Of a DNA stretch of 64,000 nt, positions 25,173 to 33,902 are shown piece after piece; within the stretch, counting starts at the first letter, position 1; every line of letters starts with the position of its first letter. A program made the position numbers and the translations under genes. The notes beneath the pieces were generated by a model. It saw only the letters and a program-made list of their open reading frames with translations, had not been told where the DNA came from and did no database searches. The stretch is from Arthrobacter_E sp044748305 (lineage in GTDB: Bacteria > Actinomycetota > Actinomycetes > Actinomycetales > Micrococcaceae): NCBI RefSeq assembly GCF_044748305.1, contig NZ_JBIVFT010000001.1:531327-595326 (forward strand), written 5' to 3'.

Positions 25173-26336
25173 ATGACTGTTGGACGTCCCGTACCTCCGC
25201 CCCTGGGAAAGCCGCTTCCCGACACTTCGACAGAACTGAGCCGTGTGGCACCGGATGAGGGCCGGCTCGTCCCGGCGCTGGGCGCGCTGAGCGCCGCGGG
25301 TGGTCTCGAAGCGCTCACTCTTGCCCGTCGTGCGCCCGGGCCGGAGGACGTGGAGATCCTCATCCAGTTCTGCGGCCTCTGTCACTCCGATGTCCATTCG
25401 ACCCGGGGTGAGTGGGGGCCGGAGAATTATCCCTTGGTCCCGGGTCACGAAATCGTGGGCGCGGTGCTCCGGACCGGAACCGATGTCACGGAGTTCTCCG
25501 TGGGAGACCGCGTGGGAGTGGGCTGCATGGTCGACTCGTGCCGAAACTGCGAGGCCTGTCTGGAGGGGCTTGAGCAGTACTGCGAGAACGGGATGGTCGG
25601 CACCTACGGGGGAACGGACCCCCGGAACGGGAACGTCCGTACGCAAGGCGGCTACGCCCAGACCATCGTGGTGGACCGCCGCTACGTACTGAACATCCCG
25701 GACGGACTCGACGCCGCAGCTGCTGCGCCGCTGCTGTGTGCGGGCATCACCACCTACTCGCCCTTGCGGCACGCCGGGGTGGAAGAAGGCGACGACGTCG
25801 GCGTCGTCGGGCTGGGCGGACTCGGACACATGGCGGTGAAACTCGCCAAGGCCATGGGAGCCGGGGTGACCGTCTTCACCACCTCAGAGTCCAAGCGGGA
25901 GGATGCTCTGGCGCTCGGCGCTGACCGGGTGGTGAACTCGCGTGATGCGGATCAGATGCTCGCGGCCACGAAGTCCGTCGACGTCATCATCGACACGGTC
26001 GCGGCATCCCACGATCTGAACCCGTACCTCAGAGCCCTCCGGCGGGACGGAGTCGTCTTCCAGCTCGGCCTTCCGTCAGGGGCGATGCCTCCGGTGGATC
26101 CACGCTTGCTCATCCGGCGCAGGGCGGCGTACGCGGGCTCACTGATCGGCGGCATCGCGGAGACCCAGGAGATGCTGGATTTCTGCGCCGAACACGGTGT
26201 GGCCAGCGAGATCGAGACGGTCAGCGCGGACGGTGTCGACCATGCCTTCGACCGTATGGTGGCCGGAGACGTGAAGTACCGTTTTGTCCTGGACACCAGT
26301 ACTCTCCACTCCGCAGGGAAGGAAGCAGACGCGTGA
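25173..26336 (+). CDS. Zinc-dependent NAD(P) alcohol dehydrogenase (cinnamyl-alcohol dehydrogenase type)
   Basis: A 387-residue medium-chain dehydrogenase. Catalytic zinc ligands lie in FCGLCHSDVH and VPGHEIVG. Structural-zinc cysteines are in SCRNCEACLEGLEQYC. The Rossmann motif is GVVGLGGLGHMAVKLAKAMG. An N-terminal extension of ~35 residues precedes the domain. The YahK/CAD subgroup usually reduces aldehydes with NADPH. It overlaps the HIT gene by 4 nt. Confidence 0.88.
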   Translation: MTVGRPVPPPLGKPLPDTSTELSRVAPDEGRLVPALGALSAAGGLEALTLARRAPGPEDVEILIQFCGLCHSDVHSTRGEWGPENYPLVPGHEIVGAVLRTGTDVTEFSVGDRVGVGCMVDSCRNCEACLEGLEQYCENGMVGTYGGTDPRNGNVRTQGGYAQTIVVDRRYVLNIPDGLDAAAAAPLLCAGITTYSPLRHAGVEEGDDVGVVGLGGLGHMAVKLAKAMGAGVTVFTTSESKREDALALGADRVVNSRDADQMLAATKSVDVIIDTVAASHDLNPYLRALRRDGVVFQLGLPSGAMPPVDPRLLIRRRAAYAGSLIGGIAETQEMLDFCAEHGVASEIETVSADGVDHAFDRMVAGDVKYRFVLDTSTLHSAGKEADA

Positions 26337-26761
26337 GCACGCTCTTCACCAAGATCATCAACGGGGACATCCCTGGCCGCTTCGTCTGGCGTGAGCCGGA
26401 GCTGGTGGCATTCCTGACCATCGGCCCGCTGGCGCCAGGACACACCCTGGTGGTTCCCGTCGAGGAGGTGGACCGCTGGACCGATGCCTCGCCGGAGATC
26501 CTTTCGAAGGCCATGCAGGTGGCGCAGAAGATCGGGAAGGTCCAGGTGGAGGCCTTCGGATCAGCCCGGGCCGGGCTTCTGGTGGCGGGCTACGAGGTGG
26601 AGCATCTGCACGTTCACGTGTGGCCCTCCAACTCGATGGCGGACTACGACTTCGCGAGCGTGGACAACAACCCGGACCCGGCTGAGCTGGACGCCAGCGC
26701 AGAGAAGATCCGTGAGGGACTGCGCGCTGCGGGCTACGGGGAGTTCGTCCCGGAGGCCTGA
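26333..26761 (+). CDS. HIT-family nucleotide-binding hydrolase
   Basis: A 142-residue histidine-triad protein: N-terminal FTKIINGDIPGRFVWREPELVAF and the triad EVEHLHVHVWP near residues 85-95. GTG 26333 overlaps the dehydrogenase stop (GTGA). Family members hydrolyse AMP or nucleotide conjugates; the natural substrate is open. Confidence 0.9.
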   Translation: MSTLFTKIINGDIPGRFVWREPELVAFLTIGPLAPGHTLVVPVEEVDRWTDASPEILSKAMQVAQKIGKVQVEAFGSARAGLLVAGYEVEHLHVHVWPSNSMADYDFASVDNNPDPAELDASAEKIREGLRAAGYGEFVPEA

Positions 26762-26837
26762 TAAAACACATCGACTGCTCCGTAAGTGTCACTTTGAACG
26801 CTCAAAGCGACACTTACGGAGCAGTCGATGTGTTTTA
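26762..26837. repeat. 76-bp near-perfect inverted repeat between HIT and fabH
   Basis: Arms of 36 nt (26762-26797 and 26802-26837) pair with one A-C mismatch around a 4-nt loop ACGC. The left arm begins TAAAACACATCGACTGCTCC and the right ends with its complement, so each strand ends in a TTTTA run. It lies one base after the HIT stop and five before the fabH stop. It can act as a very strong bidirectional terminator; its length also fits a dispersed palindromic element. Confidence 0.85.
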
Positions 26838-26841
26838 GGAC

Positions 26842-27825
26842 CTACTTCTTGCGCGGGGTCATGGCGACCATGCCGGCGAAGGTGAAACCGCCGCCGAAGC
26901 CGAAGAGCAGCGCCGGGACATCGGAGGGGATCTTCCCGGCATGCCACCACTTGCTGTAGCCGAGCGGGACGCTGGCGGCCGAGGTGTTGCCGGACTCGAT
27001 GACGTCCGTCACCACCACCTTGTCCGTGAGGCCGAGGGCCTGCGCCATGGGCTCGATGATGCGCAGATTCGCTTGGTGGGTGACCAGAACTTCGATGTCG
27101 GACATCTCCAGGCCGGCCTGCGCGACGGCGGCGCGCGCATGCCGCTCGGCATCCTTCAGGGCCCAGCGCAGCACTTCGCGGCCGTTCTGCCAGAACTTGT
27201 TCGTGGGCGGGGCGATCAGTACCGCGTCGGCGAGTTCGCCCTTGGAACCCCACACCACGGGGCCGATGCGCGGTTCGTCGCTCACACCGATGACCATGGC
27301 GCCCGCGCCGTCCGCGGTCAGCACTGCCGTGCTGCGGTCCGTCCAGTCCGTGACCTTGGAGAGGGTTTCGGCGCCGATCACGATGGCATGGCGCGCGGTG
27401 CCGGAACGGATCGACTGATCGGCCAGGCCGAGGGCGTACTCGAAGCCCGAGCAGGCCGTGTTGATGTCGATGATCCCGGGGCCGCGCTCCGGGGAACCCA
27501 GTCCCAGCGCCTGAGCCACCCGTCCGGCCGTGTTGGGGGAGCGCTCGGCCGCGGTCGTGGTGGCGATGATCACCAGATCGATCGAGGAGGCAGGGACTCC
27601 GGAGTCCTCCAGCGCCATACGTGCCGCGGAGATCGCCAGATGAGCCACGGTCTCTTCCTCGGACGCCACATGCCGGGTCACGATTCCGGTCCGCTGACGG
27701 ATCCACTCGTCCGAGGTCTCCATCATGCCCTCGAGCTCATGGTTGTCCATGATCCGCTCCGGCTGGGCATGACCGAGCCCGAGGATTTCAGTGCCGGCGT
27801 TCGGCGCGGGGAAGCTGAGCTTCAT
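26842..27825 (-). CDS. fabH: Beta-ketoacyl-ACP synthase III
   Basis: A 327-residue thiolase-fold condensing enzyme with the KAS III triad C125 (INTACSGF), H250 (VTHQANLRI) and N280 (ESGNTSAAS). It normally condenses a starter acyl-CoA with malonyl-ACP to begin fatty acid synthesis; in this group branched starters are likely. Start ATG 27825 follows AAGGA. It is not next to fabD, acpP or fabF here, so a stand-alone or secondary KAS III role is possible. Confidence 0.9.
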   Translation of the reverse strand: MKLSFPAPNAGTEILGLGHAQPERIMDNHELEGMMETSDEWIRQRTGIVTRHVASEEETVAHLAISAARMALEDSGVPASSIDLVIIATTTAAERSPNTAGRVAQALGLGSPERGPGIIDINTACSGFEYALGLADQSIRSGTARHAIVIGAETLSKVTDWTDRSTAVLTADGAGAMVIGVSDEPRIGPVVWGSKGELADAVLIAPPTNKFWQNGREVLRWALKDAERHARAAVAQAGLEMSDIEVLVTHQANLRIIEPMAQALGLTDKVVVTDVIESGNTSAASVPLGYSKWWHAGKIPSDVPALLFGFGGGFTFAGMVAMTPRKK

Positions 27826-27845
27826 GGGGAGTCCTTCGTGTTGCG

Positions 27846-27882
27846 AAAAGGCGGGCGATCCCAGCTTAAAGGACAGCCCGCC
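27846..27882 (-). terminator. Terminator of hrpA
   Basis: On the minus strand GGCGGGC (27882-27876) pairs with GCCCGCC (27856-27850), then TTTT. It lies 29 nt after the hrpA stop and just before fabH. Confidence 0.65.
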
Positions 27883-27910
27883 CTTCCCTCATGCATGACG
27901 TCGCCGACGT

Positions 27911-30900
27911 TCAGGGCGCGAGAGCCTTGTTCAGGGCCACGCGGATCCGCTTTTCGCTGACGGAGTACTGCGTTCCGAGTTCGACGGCGAAGAAACTCAC
28001 CCGGAGCTCCTCCAGCATCCAGCGCACATGGGTTAACTCCGGTCCCGGGCCGTCTCCGGAGCGCAGGGCGGCCACCGCGTCGTCGTACTCGTCCTCCAGC
28101 CGCTGCACGGCGGCCATACCGTTGGCGTCCCGCTGCACATTGCCGGAGAGCTTCTCCAGCCGTCGTTCGATCGCCGTCAGATAGCGGGGCAGCTGCGAGA
28201 GCTGGAGATAGCCGGTCTTCGCGACGAAACCGGGGTACACCAGCTGGGCGAGATGGCTCTTCTCGTCGCTCAGGGCGCTGAAGAGCGCGGGACTCACCGA
28301 TCCTCTGAGCTGTTTGCCGATCCTCAAGGAACTCGAGAGGATCTTCTCCACCACTGCGGTCACGGTGAAAACCGTGTCGATGAGTTCTGCGCGGACCTTT
28401 TCGTAGAGCGCGTCGAATGATGCGGTGTCCCAGGGCAGCTGTGCCGGGACGAGCTTGTCGATCGCCGCCTGGGCGCAATCGGCGATCAGCGCACCGATGC
28501 TGCCATGCGGATTCTGGCTGAAGGTCAGCTTCTCGGTGTTGCTCAGATGCTCCAGCACGTAGCGGTCCGGTGATGGCACCTTCAATGCGATCAAGCGGAT
28601 CACACCACCGCGCATCGCGGCTTCCTGGCGTTCCCGGGTCTGGAACACCCGCAAGCCCACCGTCGTCCCCTCATCAACCAGCGCAGGGTAACCGGTCACC
28701 GTGTGGCCGCCCAGCTCGCGACTGACACTGCGCCGGACCTCGCCGCCGCTGGCGGCGGTGAGCGCCGCCCAGTCGGAGAGGCCGCTCAGTTCCTGGACTC
28801 CGGAGGCGTGCAGGCCGGGAGCCGTGCCCGACGCGGCGCCCTTCGTAGCGTTCTTCGGGCCGGTTCCGTCCTGGGCGGCCTTGCCGCGCGTTCCGGGCGT
28901 GACCGATTTGGGCGTGGCCCCCAGGCTTTCGGCGATGGCGCGCCGGGTGGCGGGCGCCAGCTCGTCCTGAAGCTCGGAGAGGTCCTTGCCTTCGCCGAGC
29001 AGGACGCCTTTGGAATCCACCACGCGGAACGTCATCCGCAGATGAGGTGGCACGCTCTCCCAGGAGAAGCTGCCGTCGGGGATCACCTGGCCCCGCAAAC
29101 GTCGCAGGGTGAGCGCCAGTGCGTCCTCGATGCGATCTTCGGCGGGTGAGAAGTCCTCGACGAGGGCGGGCACCGCCTGCCGGGCCACATCAGGTGCCGG
29201 GACGAAATTCTTGCGCACGGCCTTCGGCAGGGACTTGATGAGTGCCGTGACGAGTTCGACGCGCTGTCCGGGGATCTGCCAGCGGAACGGTTCGGGATCC
29301 ACCTGGTTCAGGAAGAGGGCGGGGATCTCCACGGTGGCGCCGTCCGTGGGATCCGGCGTCGCGCCGGGCGCCACCGGGTGGAATTCGTAGCTCAGGGGGA
29401 ACTCGAAGCCCTGTCCGTGCCAGACCTTGGGGAAGGCCGACTCGTCCAGGTCCTCGGCCTCCTCGCTCATCACGAGGGCCCGGTCGAAGTCCAGGAGCGT
29501 CGGATCTTCCTGGCGGGCGTTCTTCCACCACAGGTCGAAGTGCCGTTCGGAGACGACCTCACGCCCGATCCGCCGTTCGTAGAACTCGAAGAGCGTCTCA
29601 TCGTCCACCCGGATGTCCCGGCGGCGCATACGGGTCTCCAGCTCCTCCACTTCGCGCAGCAGGGCACGGTTCCGTTGGAAGAACTTATGATGGGTGCGCC
29701 ACTCGCCGTCCACGAGTGCATGGCGGATGAACAGTTCGCGGCAGAGCTCCGGATCCACCTTCGCGTAGTTCACCCGGCGCTTGGGGATGATCGGCACTCC
29801 GTACAGGGTGACCTTCTCGTAGGCCATGACGGAGCCGGATTTCGACGACCAATGCGGCTCGCTGAAGCTGCGCTTCACCAGTTCCGGAGCCACCTGTTCG
29901 GCCCAGGACGGGTCGAATGCGGCGGCCACTCGTGCCCAGAGTCTGCTGGTCTCGACCAGTTCGGCCGCCATGACGAAGGCCGGCGACTTCTTGAACAACG
30001 CGGAACCGGGGAAGATCGCGAAACGTGTCCCGCGGGCGCCCGCATACTCACGTTTGCGCTCGTCGTAGAGGCCGATCTGACTGAGCAGCCCGGACAGCAG
30101 CGACATGTGCACCGCGTCGTGGTTGCCCACCGGGTCCGTTTCACGGTCGTTGCCCACGGAGATGCCCAGCGGCTTGGCGAGCTGGCGGAGCTGGCTGTAG
30201 AGTTCCTGCCATTCGCGCACGCGCAGGTAGTTGATGAATTCCGCGTGACAGAGTCGCCGGAAAGCACTGGAGGAGAGCTCCCGCTGTTTCTCCTGGAGGT
30301 AGTTCCAGAGGTTCAGGAAACCGGTGAAGTCGCTCTTCTCATCCCGGAAGCGAGCATGCTTCTCCGCAGCCTGCTGCTGCTTGTCCGTGGGGCGTTCGCG
30401 GGGATCCTGGATGGTCAGGGCGGCGGCCAGCACCAGGACCTCGCGGGCACAATCCCGGCGGCCGGCTTCGACGATCATTCGGCCCAGGCGCGGGTCCACG
30501 GGCAGCTGGGCCAGCTGATGGCCGACGGCGGTCAGCCCGGACGGCTTGCGGCCGCCTCCTCGGCCGTTGCGCCCGCGTCCGCGCGGCTGTGCGTTTGCCG
30601 GCCGCGCGTCGTCGTCGGTCCCCGGGGAGGGGAGTGCTCCGAGCTCGCGAAGCAGCGTGACGCCGTCGTTGACCGCGCGTGTATCAGGGGATTCCACGAA
30701 CGGGAACGCCTCGACATCTTTCGGGGTGACCGCGACGCCGATGGCGATCATCTGGAGGATGACGGCGGCGAGGTTGGTGCGCAGGATCTCCGGGTCGGTG
30801 AACTCGGGCCTCGAGTCGAAGTCCTCTTCGGAGTACAGGCGGATCGCGATGCCGTCGCTGACACGGCCGCAGCGGCCGGAACGCTGGCTGGCGGAGGCTT

Positions 30901-31921
30901 GGGACACGCGTTCGATCGGAAGCCGCTGAACCTTGGTGCGGTGTGAGTACCGCGAAATGCGGGCCGTTCCGGTGTCGATGACGTATTTGATGCCCGGCAC
31001 GGTCAGGGAGGTCTCGGCGACGTTGGTGGCCAGGACGATCCGTCGCTTGGGCCCGGGGTGGAACACCTTGTGCTGTTCGGCGAGGCTCAGCCGGGCGAAC
31101 AAGGGGAGGATCTCCGCATCCGCCAGGCGCGGGTTGCGGGGCAAACGGCCCCGCAACGCCTCGGCTGCTTCGCGGATCTCGCGCTCGCCGGAGAAGAAGA
31201 CCAGGATGTCGCCGGGGGCCTCCCGGGACAGCTCGTCCACGGCATCGCAGACCGCGTCGACCGGGTCGCGGTCCTCTTCGAGTTCATCGTCCAGTTCCTC
31301 GCCGCCGGGGGCTTCGGACAGCGGGCGATAGCGGATTTCGACGGGGAAGGTGCGTCCGGAGACCTCGACGATGGGAGATGGCGTGTCGTCACCGCCGAAG
31401 TGGCGCGCGAAGCGTTCCGGGTCGATCGTCGCGGACGTGATGATGACTTTGAGGTCCGGGCGCTGGGGGAGAAGTCGCCTCAGATAGCCGAGGATGAAGT
31501 CGATGTTGAGGCTGCGCTCGTGGGCTTCGTCCACGATGATCACGCTGTATTTGCGCAGGAGCCGGTCGCGTTGGATCTCGGCCAGCAGGATGCCGTCCGT
31601 CATGAGCTTCACCTGCGTCTGCGGTCCGACTTCGCCGGTGAAACGGACCTGGTATCCGACCTCCTGGCCCAGCTCCACACCGAGCTCCTCAGCGATGCGC
31701 TCGGCCACGGTCCGTGCGGCGAGGCGGCGGGGCTGGGTGTGCCCGATGAGGCCGTTCTCGGCGAGGCCGAGTTCAAGGCACATCTTGGGAAGCTGAGTGG
31801 TTTTACCGGAGCCGGTCTCGCCCGCCACGATGACCACCTGATGGTCCCGGATGGCGGCCATGATCTCCTCGCGGCGCTCGGAGACGGGAAGCGCGGCGGG
31901 ATACGTGATGTTCAGAGGCAT
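27911..31921 (-). CDS. hrpA: ATP-dependent RNA helicase HrpA
   Basis: A 1336-residue DEAH-box helicase, full family length. Walker A is GETGSGKTTQLPK (about 34-46); GHTQPRRLAAR, VDEAHERSLN and the SAT motif follow, then the C-terminal RecA motifs VATNVAETSLTVPGIKYVIDTG and QRSGRCGRVSDG. The C-terminal half holds the ratchet and OB regions and the HrpA-specific DUF3418 extension. A low-complexity insert rich in Arg and Gly (GRGRNGRGGGRK) sits near 460-475. Role: RNA remodelling, including stalled-ribosome rescue in E. coli; in this organism inferred. Confidence 0.95.
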   Translation of the reverse strand: MPLNITYPAALPVSERREEIMAAIRDHQVVIVAGETGSGKTTQLPKMCLELGLAENGLIGHTQPRRLAARTVAERIAEELGVELGQEVGYQVRFTGEVGPQTQVKLMTDGILLAEIQRDRLLRKYSVIIVDEAHERSLNIDFILGYLRRLLPQRPDLKVIITSATIDPERFARHFGGDDTPSPIVEVSGRTFPVEIRYRPLSEAPGGEELDDELEEDRDPVDAVCDAVDELSREAPGDILVFFSGEREIREAAEALRGRLPRNPRLADAEILPLFARLSLAEQHKVFHPGPKRRIVLATNVAETSLTVPGIKYVIDTGTARISRYSHRTKVQRLPIERVSQASASQRSGRCGRVSDGIAIRLYSEEDFDSRPEFTDPEILRTNLAAVILQMIAIGVAVTPKDVEAFPFVESPDTRAVNDGVTLLRELGALPSPGTDDDARPANAQPRGRGRNGRGGGRKPSGLTAVGHQLAQLPVDPRLGRMIVEAGRRDCAREVLVLAAALTIQDPRERPTDKQQQAAEKHARFRDEKSDFTGFLNLWNYLQEKQRELSSSAFRRLCHAEFINYLRVREWQELYSQLRQLAKPLGISVGNDRETDPVGNHDAVHMSLLSGLLSQIGLYDERKREYAGARGTRFAIFPGSALFKKSPAFVMAAELVETSRLWARVAAAFDPSWAEQVAPELVKRSFSEPHWSSKSGSVMAYEKVTLYGVPIIPKRRVNYAKVDPELCRELFIRHALVDGEWRTHHKFFQRNRALLREVEELETRMRRRDIRVDDETLFEFYERRIGREVVSERHFDLWWKNARQEDPTLLDFDRALVMSEEAEDLDESAFPKVWHGQGFEFPLSYEFHPVAPGATPDPTDGATVEIPALFLNQVDPEPFRWQIPGQRVELVTALIKSLPKAVRKNFVPAPDVARQAVPALVEDFSPAEDRIEDALALTLRRLRGQVIPDGSFSWESVPPHLRMTFRVVDSKGVLLGEGKDLSELQDELAPATRRAIAESLGATPKSVTPGTRGKAAQDGTGPKNATKGAASGTAPGLHASGVQELSGLSDWAALTAASGGEVRRSVSRELGGHTVTGYPALVDEGTTVGLRVFQTRERQEAAMRGGVIRLIALKVPSPDRYVLEHLSNTEKLTFSQNPHGSIGALIADCAQAAIDKLVPAQLPWDTASFDALYEKVRAELIDTVFTVTAVVEKILSSSLRIGKQLRGSVSPALFSALSDEKSHLAQLVYPGFVAKTGYLQLSQLPRYLTAIERRLEKLSGNVQRDANGMAAVQRLEDEYDDAVAALRSGDGPGPELTHVRWMLEELRVSFFAVELGTQYSVSEKRIRVALNKALAP

Positions 31922-32032
31922 GACGTGATCAAGCCTAGTCGTCGCGGGGGTCCCGGACGAGCTTGTGTGTCCGGTACAGGCGTTGGAGATGGCTTTTGGA
32001 ATCCCTCCAGCCTCCGTGAACTCGCGATGTGC

Positions 32033-32067
32033 GTGCGAGATCGCTCTTGGCGGGAGCGATCTCGCAC
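32033..32067. repeat. 14-bp perfect inverted repeat upstream of hrpA
   Basis: GTGCGAGATCGCTC at 32033-32046 and its exact complement at 32054-32067 flank a 7-nt loop, between the tRNA terminator and hrpA. It could be a small dispersed palindrome or a structure in the hrpA leader; position alone does not decide. Confidence 0.6.
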
Positions 32068-32159
32068 GGATCCAGCGGGGTCGGTGTGGCGAGTTTCCAC
32101 GGTGTCCGCCGAGGCCCCGCTCCGGGACCGGGCGTCAAGCCGCCGGTGGGACGGCAAAA

Positions 32160-32185
32160 GGGCCCGGTTCCGTGGAACCGGGCCC
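32160..32185 (-). terminator. Terminator of tRNA-Arg
   Basis: A perfect 12-bp stem GGGCCCGGTTCC/GGAACCGGGCCC with a 2-nt centre, followed on the minus strand by TTTTGCC. It lies 4 nt after the tRNA 3' end. Confidence 0.85.
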
Positions 32186-32189
32186 TTCG

Positions 32190-32265
32190 TGGTGCCCTCG
32201 ATAGGATTCGAACCTACGGCCTTCTGCTCCGGAGGCAGACGCTCTATCCCCTGAGCTACGAGGGC
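32190..32265 (-). tRNA. tRNA-Arg (anticodon CCG)
   Basis: 76 nt on the minus strand. The acceptor stem GCCCTCG pairs with CGAGGGC; the D arm reads GCTCAGGGGATAGAGC; the anticodon stem TCTGC/GCAGA encloses CTCCGGA, giving anticodon CCG; the T arm has GGTTCGAATCC. The discriminator is A and CCA is encoded. It decodes CGG arginine codons, frequent in this GC-rich genome. Confidence 0.95.
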
Positions 32266-32375
32266 GCACCAGGGATCCCGGGAGCTCCCGGGAACGTCCT
32301 CGAGCTTAGCAGCTTTCCACCCCCGGATGCGAAATCGGCCCCGCCCCAGCGAGCCGCTGGAGGCTCGGTGAAGCG

Positions 32376-33902
32376 TCAGTAACCGAGGAAGGAATCGCGC
32401 AGTACCTTCCGGACTCCCGCAGAGCGCAGCGCACCACGGAGGGCGTGCACGAACTCGGGGGTCCCGGCGAGCAGGGCCGTGCGTGTCGCAGCATCGGGTA
32501 CCAGCTCAGCGATCCTTTCGGCGCTGAAGCGCTCGGCCCCCACGTGCTCGACGCCGTCGGGCAGCTCCGCGCCCTCTGGCAAGGGACGGCTGGTGCGGAG
32601 CAGGACACGGGCGCCTGACGCCGCCAGCTCGGGAAGGTAGGCGGCAGCGGCATGGTCCGGCACGGAGTACAGCAGGATGATGTCCCGCCCGCCATCGTGC
32701 CCGTTTCCGAGCAGACTCAGGAACGGCGTCACGCCGATGCCGCCGGCCACCAGCAGCAGGGGGCTGTCGCCGGAGGGCAGCCCGAAGTCGCCACCGGCGC
32801 GGCTGAGCTGCACGAGCGAGCCTTCGGGCAGCTTCAACAGGGTCTGCTTGGCGGCTGAGAGCGGCTCTGAAGTCCGGGTCGCGATCCTCAGGACGCCCCC
32901 GCCCGCCTGTACGGGCGTGAACACGCGGCGGGCGGAACCCAGTCCCGGAGTCGGGATGCCCAGTTCGACGTACTGCCCGGCCGGAAGGGATAGCCGCTCG
33001 GGCAGCTGGAAGCTGAACTCGGTGACGCCGTCGGCCACGTCCCGCCGGGCACTCAGAGCGGCTTTTCCGAGACCCCGGGGCCGCAGCAGCAATGCGAGGA
33101 GATTGCCCAGCAGCAGGACGGCCTCCGGCGCATTGCTCAGCACGACTGTGCCCAGCTGGGCGGAGAAGGGCAGGGAGAACAGCACGCCGACGACGGCGCC
33201 CACCAGTGCGCGCTGCCAGCGGCGGGGCGGCAGGGTGAGGGGTTCGCTGAGCATGAAGCAGGCGAAGAACACCGTTGCCTGGCTGGCCAGCCACAGGGAG
33301 GGGGCGGTGCCCGCAGGTAGACCGCGCGACAGGGTGACGAGGACCGTGGTGGCCAGCGAGAGCACGAGGAACGGGAACGCGGCAGCATACTGGCCTGCCC
33401 GATGGAGGGCCAGGAGTCCGAGAGGGATGACGGCCCAGAGCATGATCGGCGATCCCACCCACCAGGTGGCCGCATTCAGGCCTGTCAAGGAGACTACGAA
33501 GGCGCCGAGCGCCGCCGGGTTGAACACATGCCGGCCATGCCAGGCGAGGGCGTACTTGGAAGCGGAGGCGAGGACCGCGGCCAGGGTGATGCCGAGGAAC
33601 TCCCGCACGGTGCTGCCCGGCCAGAACAAGAAGTACAGCAGACCGGCGGTCACCAGGGACGAATCCCAGTACGGCTTGAGCCGGAAGAGCGCGGCGCAGG
33701 CCGCATTGCTCAGCACCGTGGCGCCGACGCAGAGCAGAAGATGGAGTGCCAGGGCCGGGAAGCCGAACTCTGTCCATCCGAGAGCATCCATGACCATGCT
33801 GTAGAGGACCAGCACCCCGAGCGCCGACGCTACCAAGCGGACCATGGGAAGTCGTCCCAGGGCGCGGTCGGCGCGGAACGTCGTATTCAGCACTGCGTTC
33901 AT
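32376..33902 (-). CDS. NqrB/RnfD-like membrane domain fused to ferredoxin-NAD(P) reductase
   Basis: About 508 residues from ATG 33902, which overlaps the apbE stop (TGATG). The N-terminal ~290 residues form roughly ten hydrophobic helices with HVFNPAALGAFVVSL, the type of segment found in NqrB/RnfD subunits. The C-terminal ~210 residues form an FNR module: VFTPVQAGGG, RVFTP-type FAD site and the nucleotide loop VAGGIGVTPFLSLL. In flavin-based extracytosolic electron transfer cassettes such fusions carry electrons from NAD(P)H across the membrane to flavinylated carriers. Electron acceptor and direction are not predictable here. Confidence 0.82.
   Translation of the reverse strand: MNAVLNTTFRADRALGRLPMVRLVASALGVLVLYSMVMDALGWTEFGFPALALHLLLCVGATVLSNAACAALFRLKPYWDSSLVTAGLLYFLFWPGSTVREFLGITLAAVLASASKYALAWHGRHVFNPAALGAFVVSLTGLNAATWWVGSPIMLWAVIPLGLLALHRAGQYAAAFPFLVLSLATTVLVTLSRGLPAGTAPSLWLASQATVFFACFMLSEPLTLPPRRWQRALVGAVVGVLFSLPFSAQLGTVVLSNAPEAVLLLGNLLALLLRPRGLGKAALSARRDVADGVTEFSFQLPERLSLPAGQYVELGIPTPGLGSARRVFTPVQAGGGVLRIATRTSEPLSAAKQTLLKLPEGSLVQLSRAGGDFGLPSGDSPLLLVAGGIGVTPFLSLLGNGHDGGRDIILLYSVPDHAAAAYLPELAASGARVLLRTSRPLPEGAELPDGVEHVGAERFSAERIAELVPDAATRTALLAGTPEFVHALRGALRSAGVRKVLRDSFLGY

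Noticed and set aside
26762..26837. Hairpin considered as part of a transposon end or CRISPR repeat
   Set aside because: No transposase, target duplication or spacer series nearby; a single palindrome does not make an array.
26789..27706. Overlapping minus-strand frame in the fabH region
   Set aside because: Different frame of fabH; the fabH frame carries the full catalytic triad.
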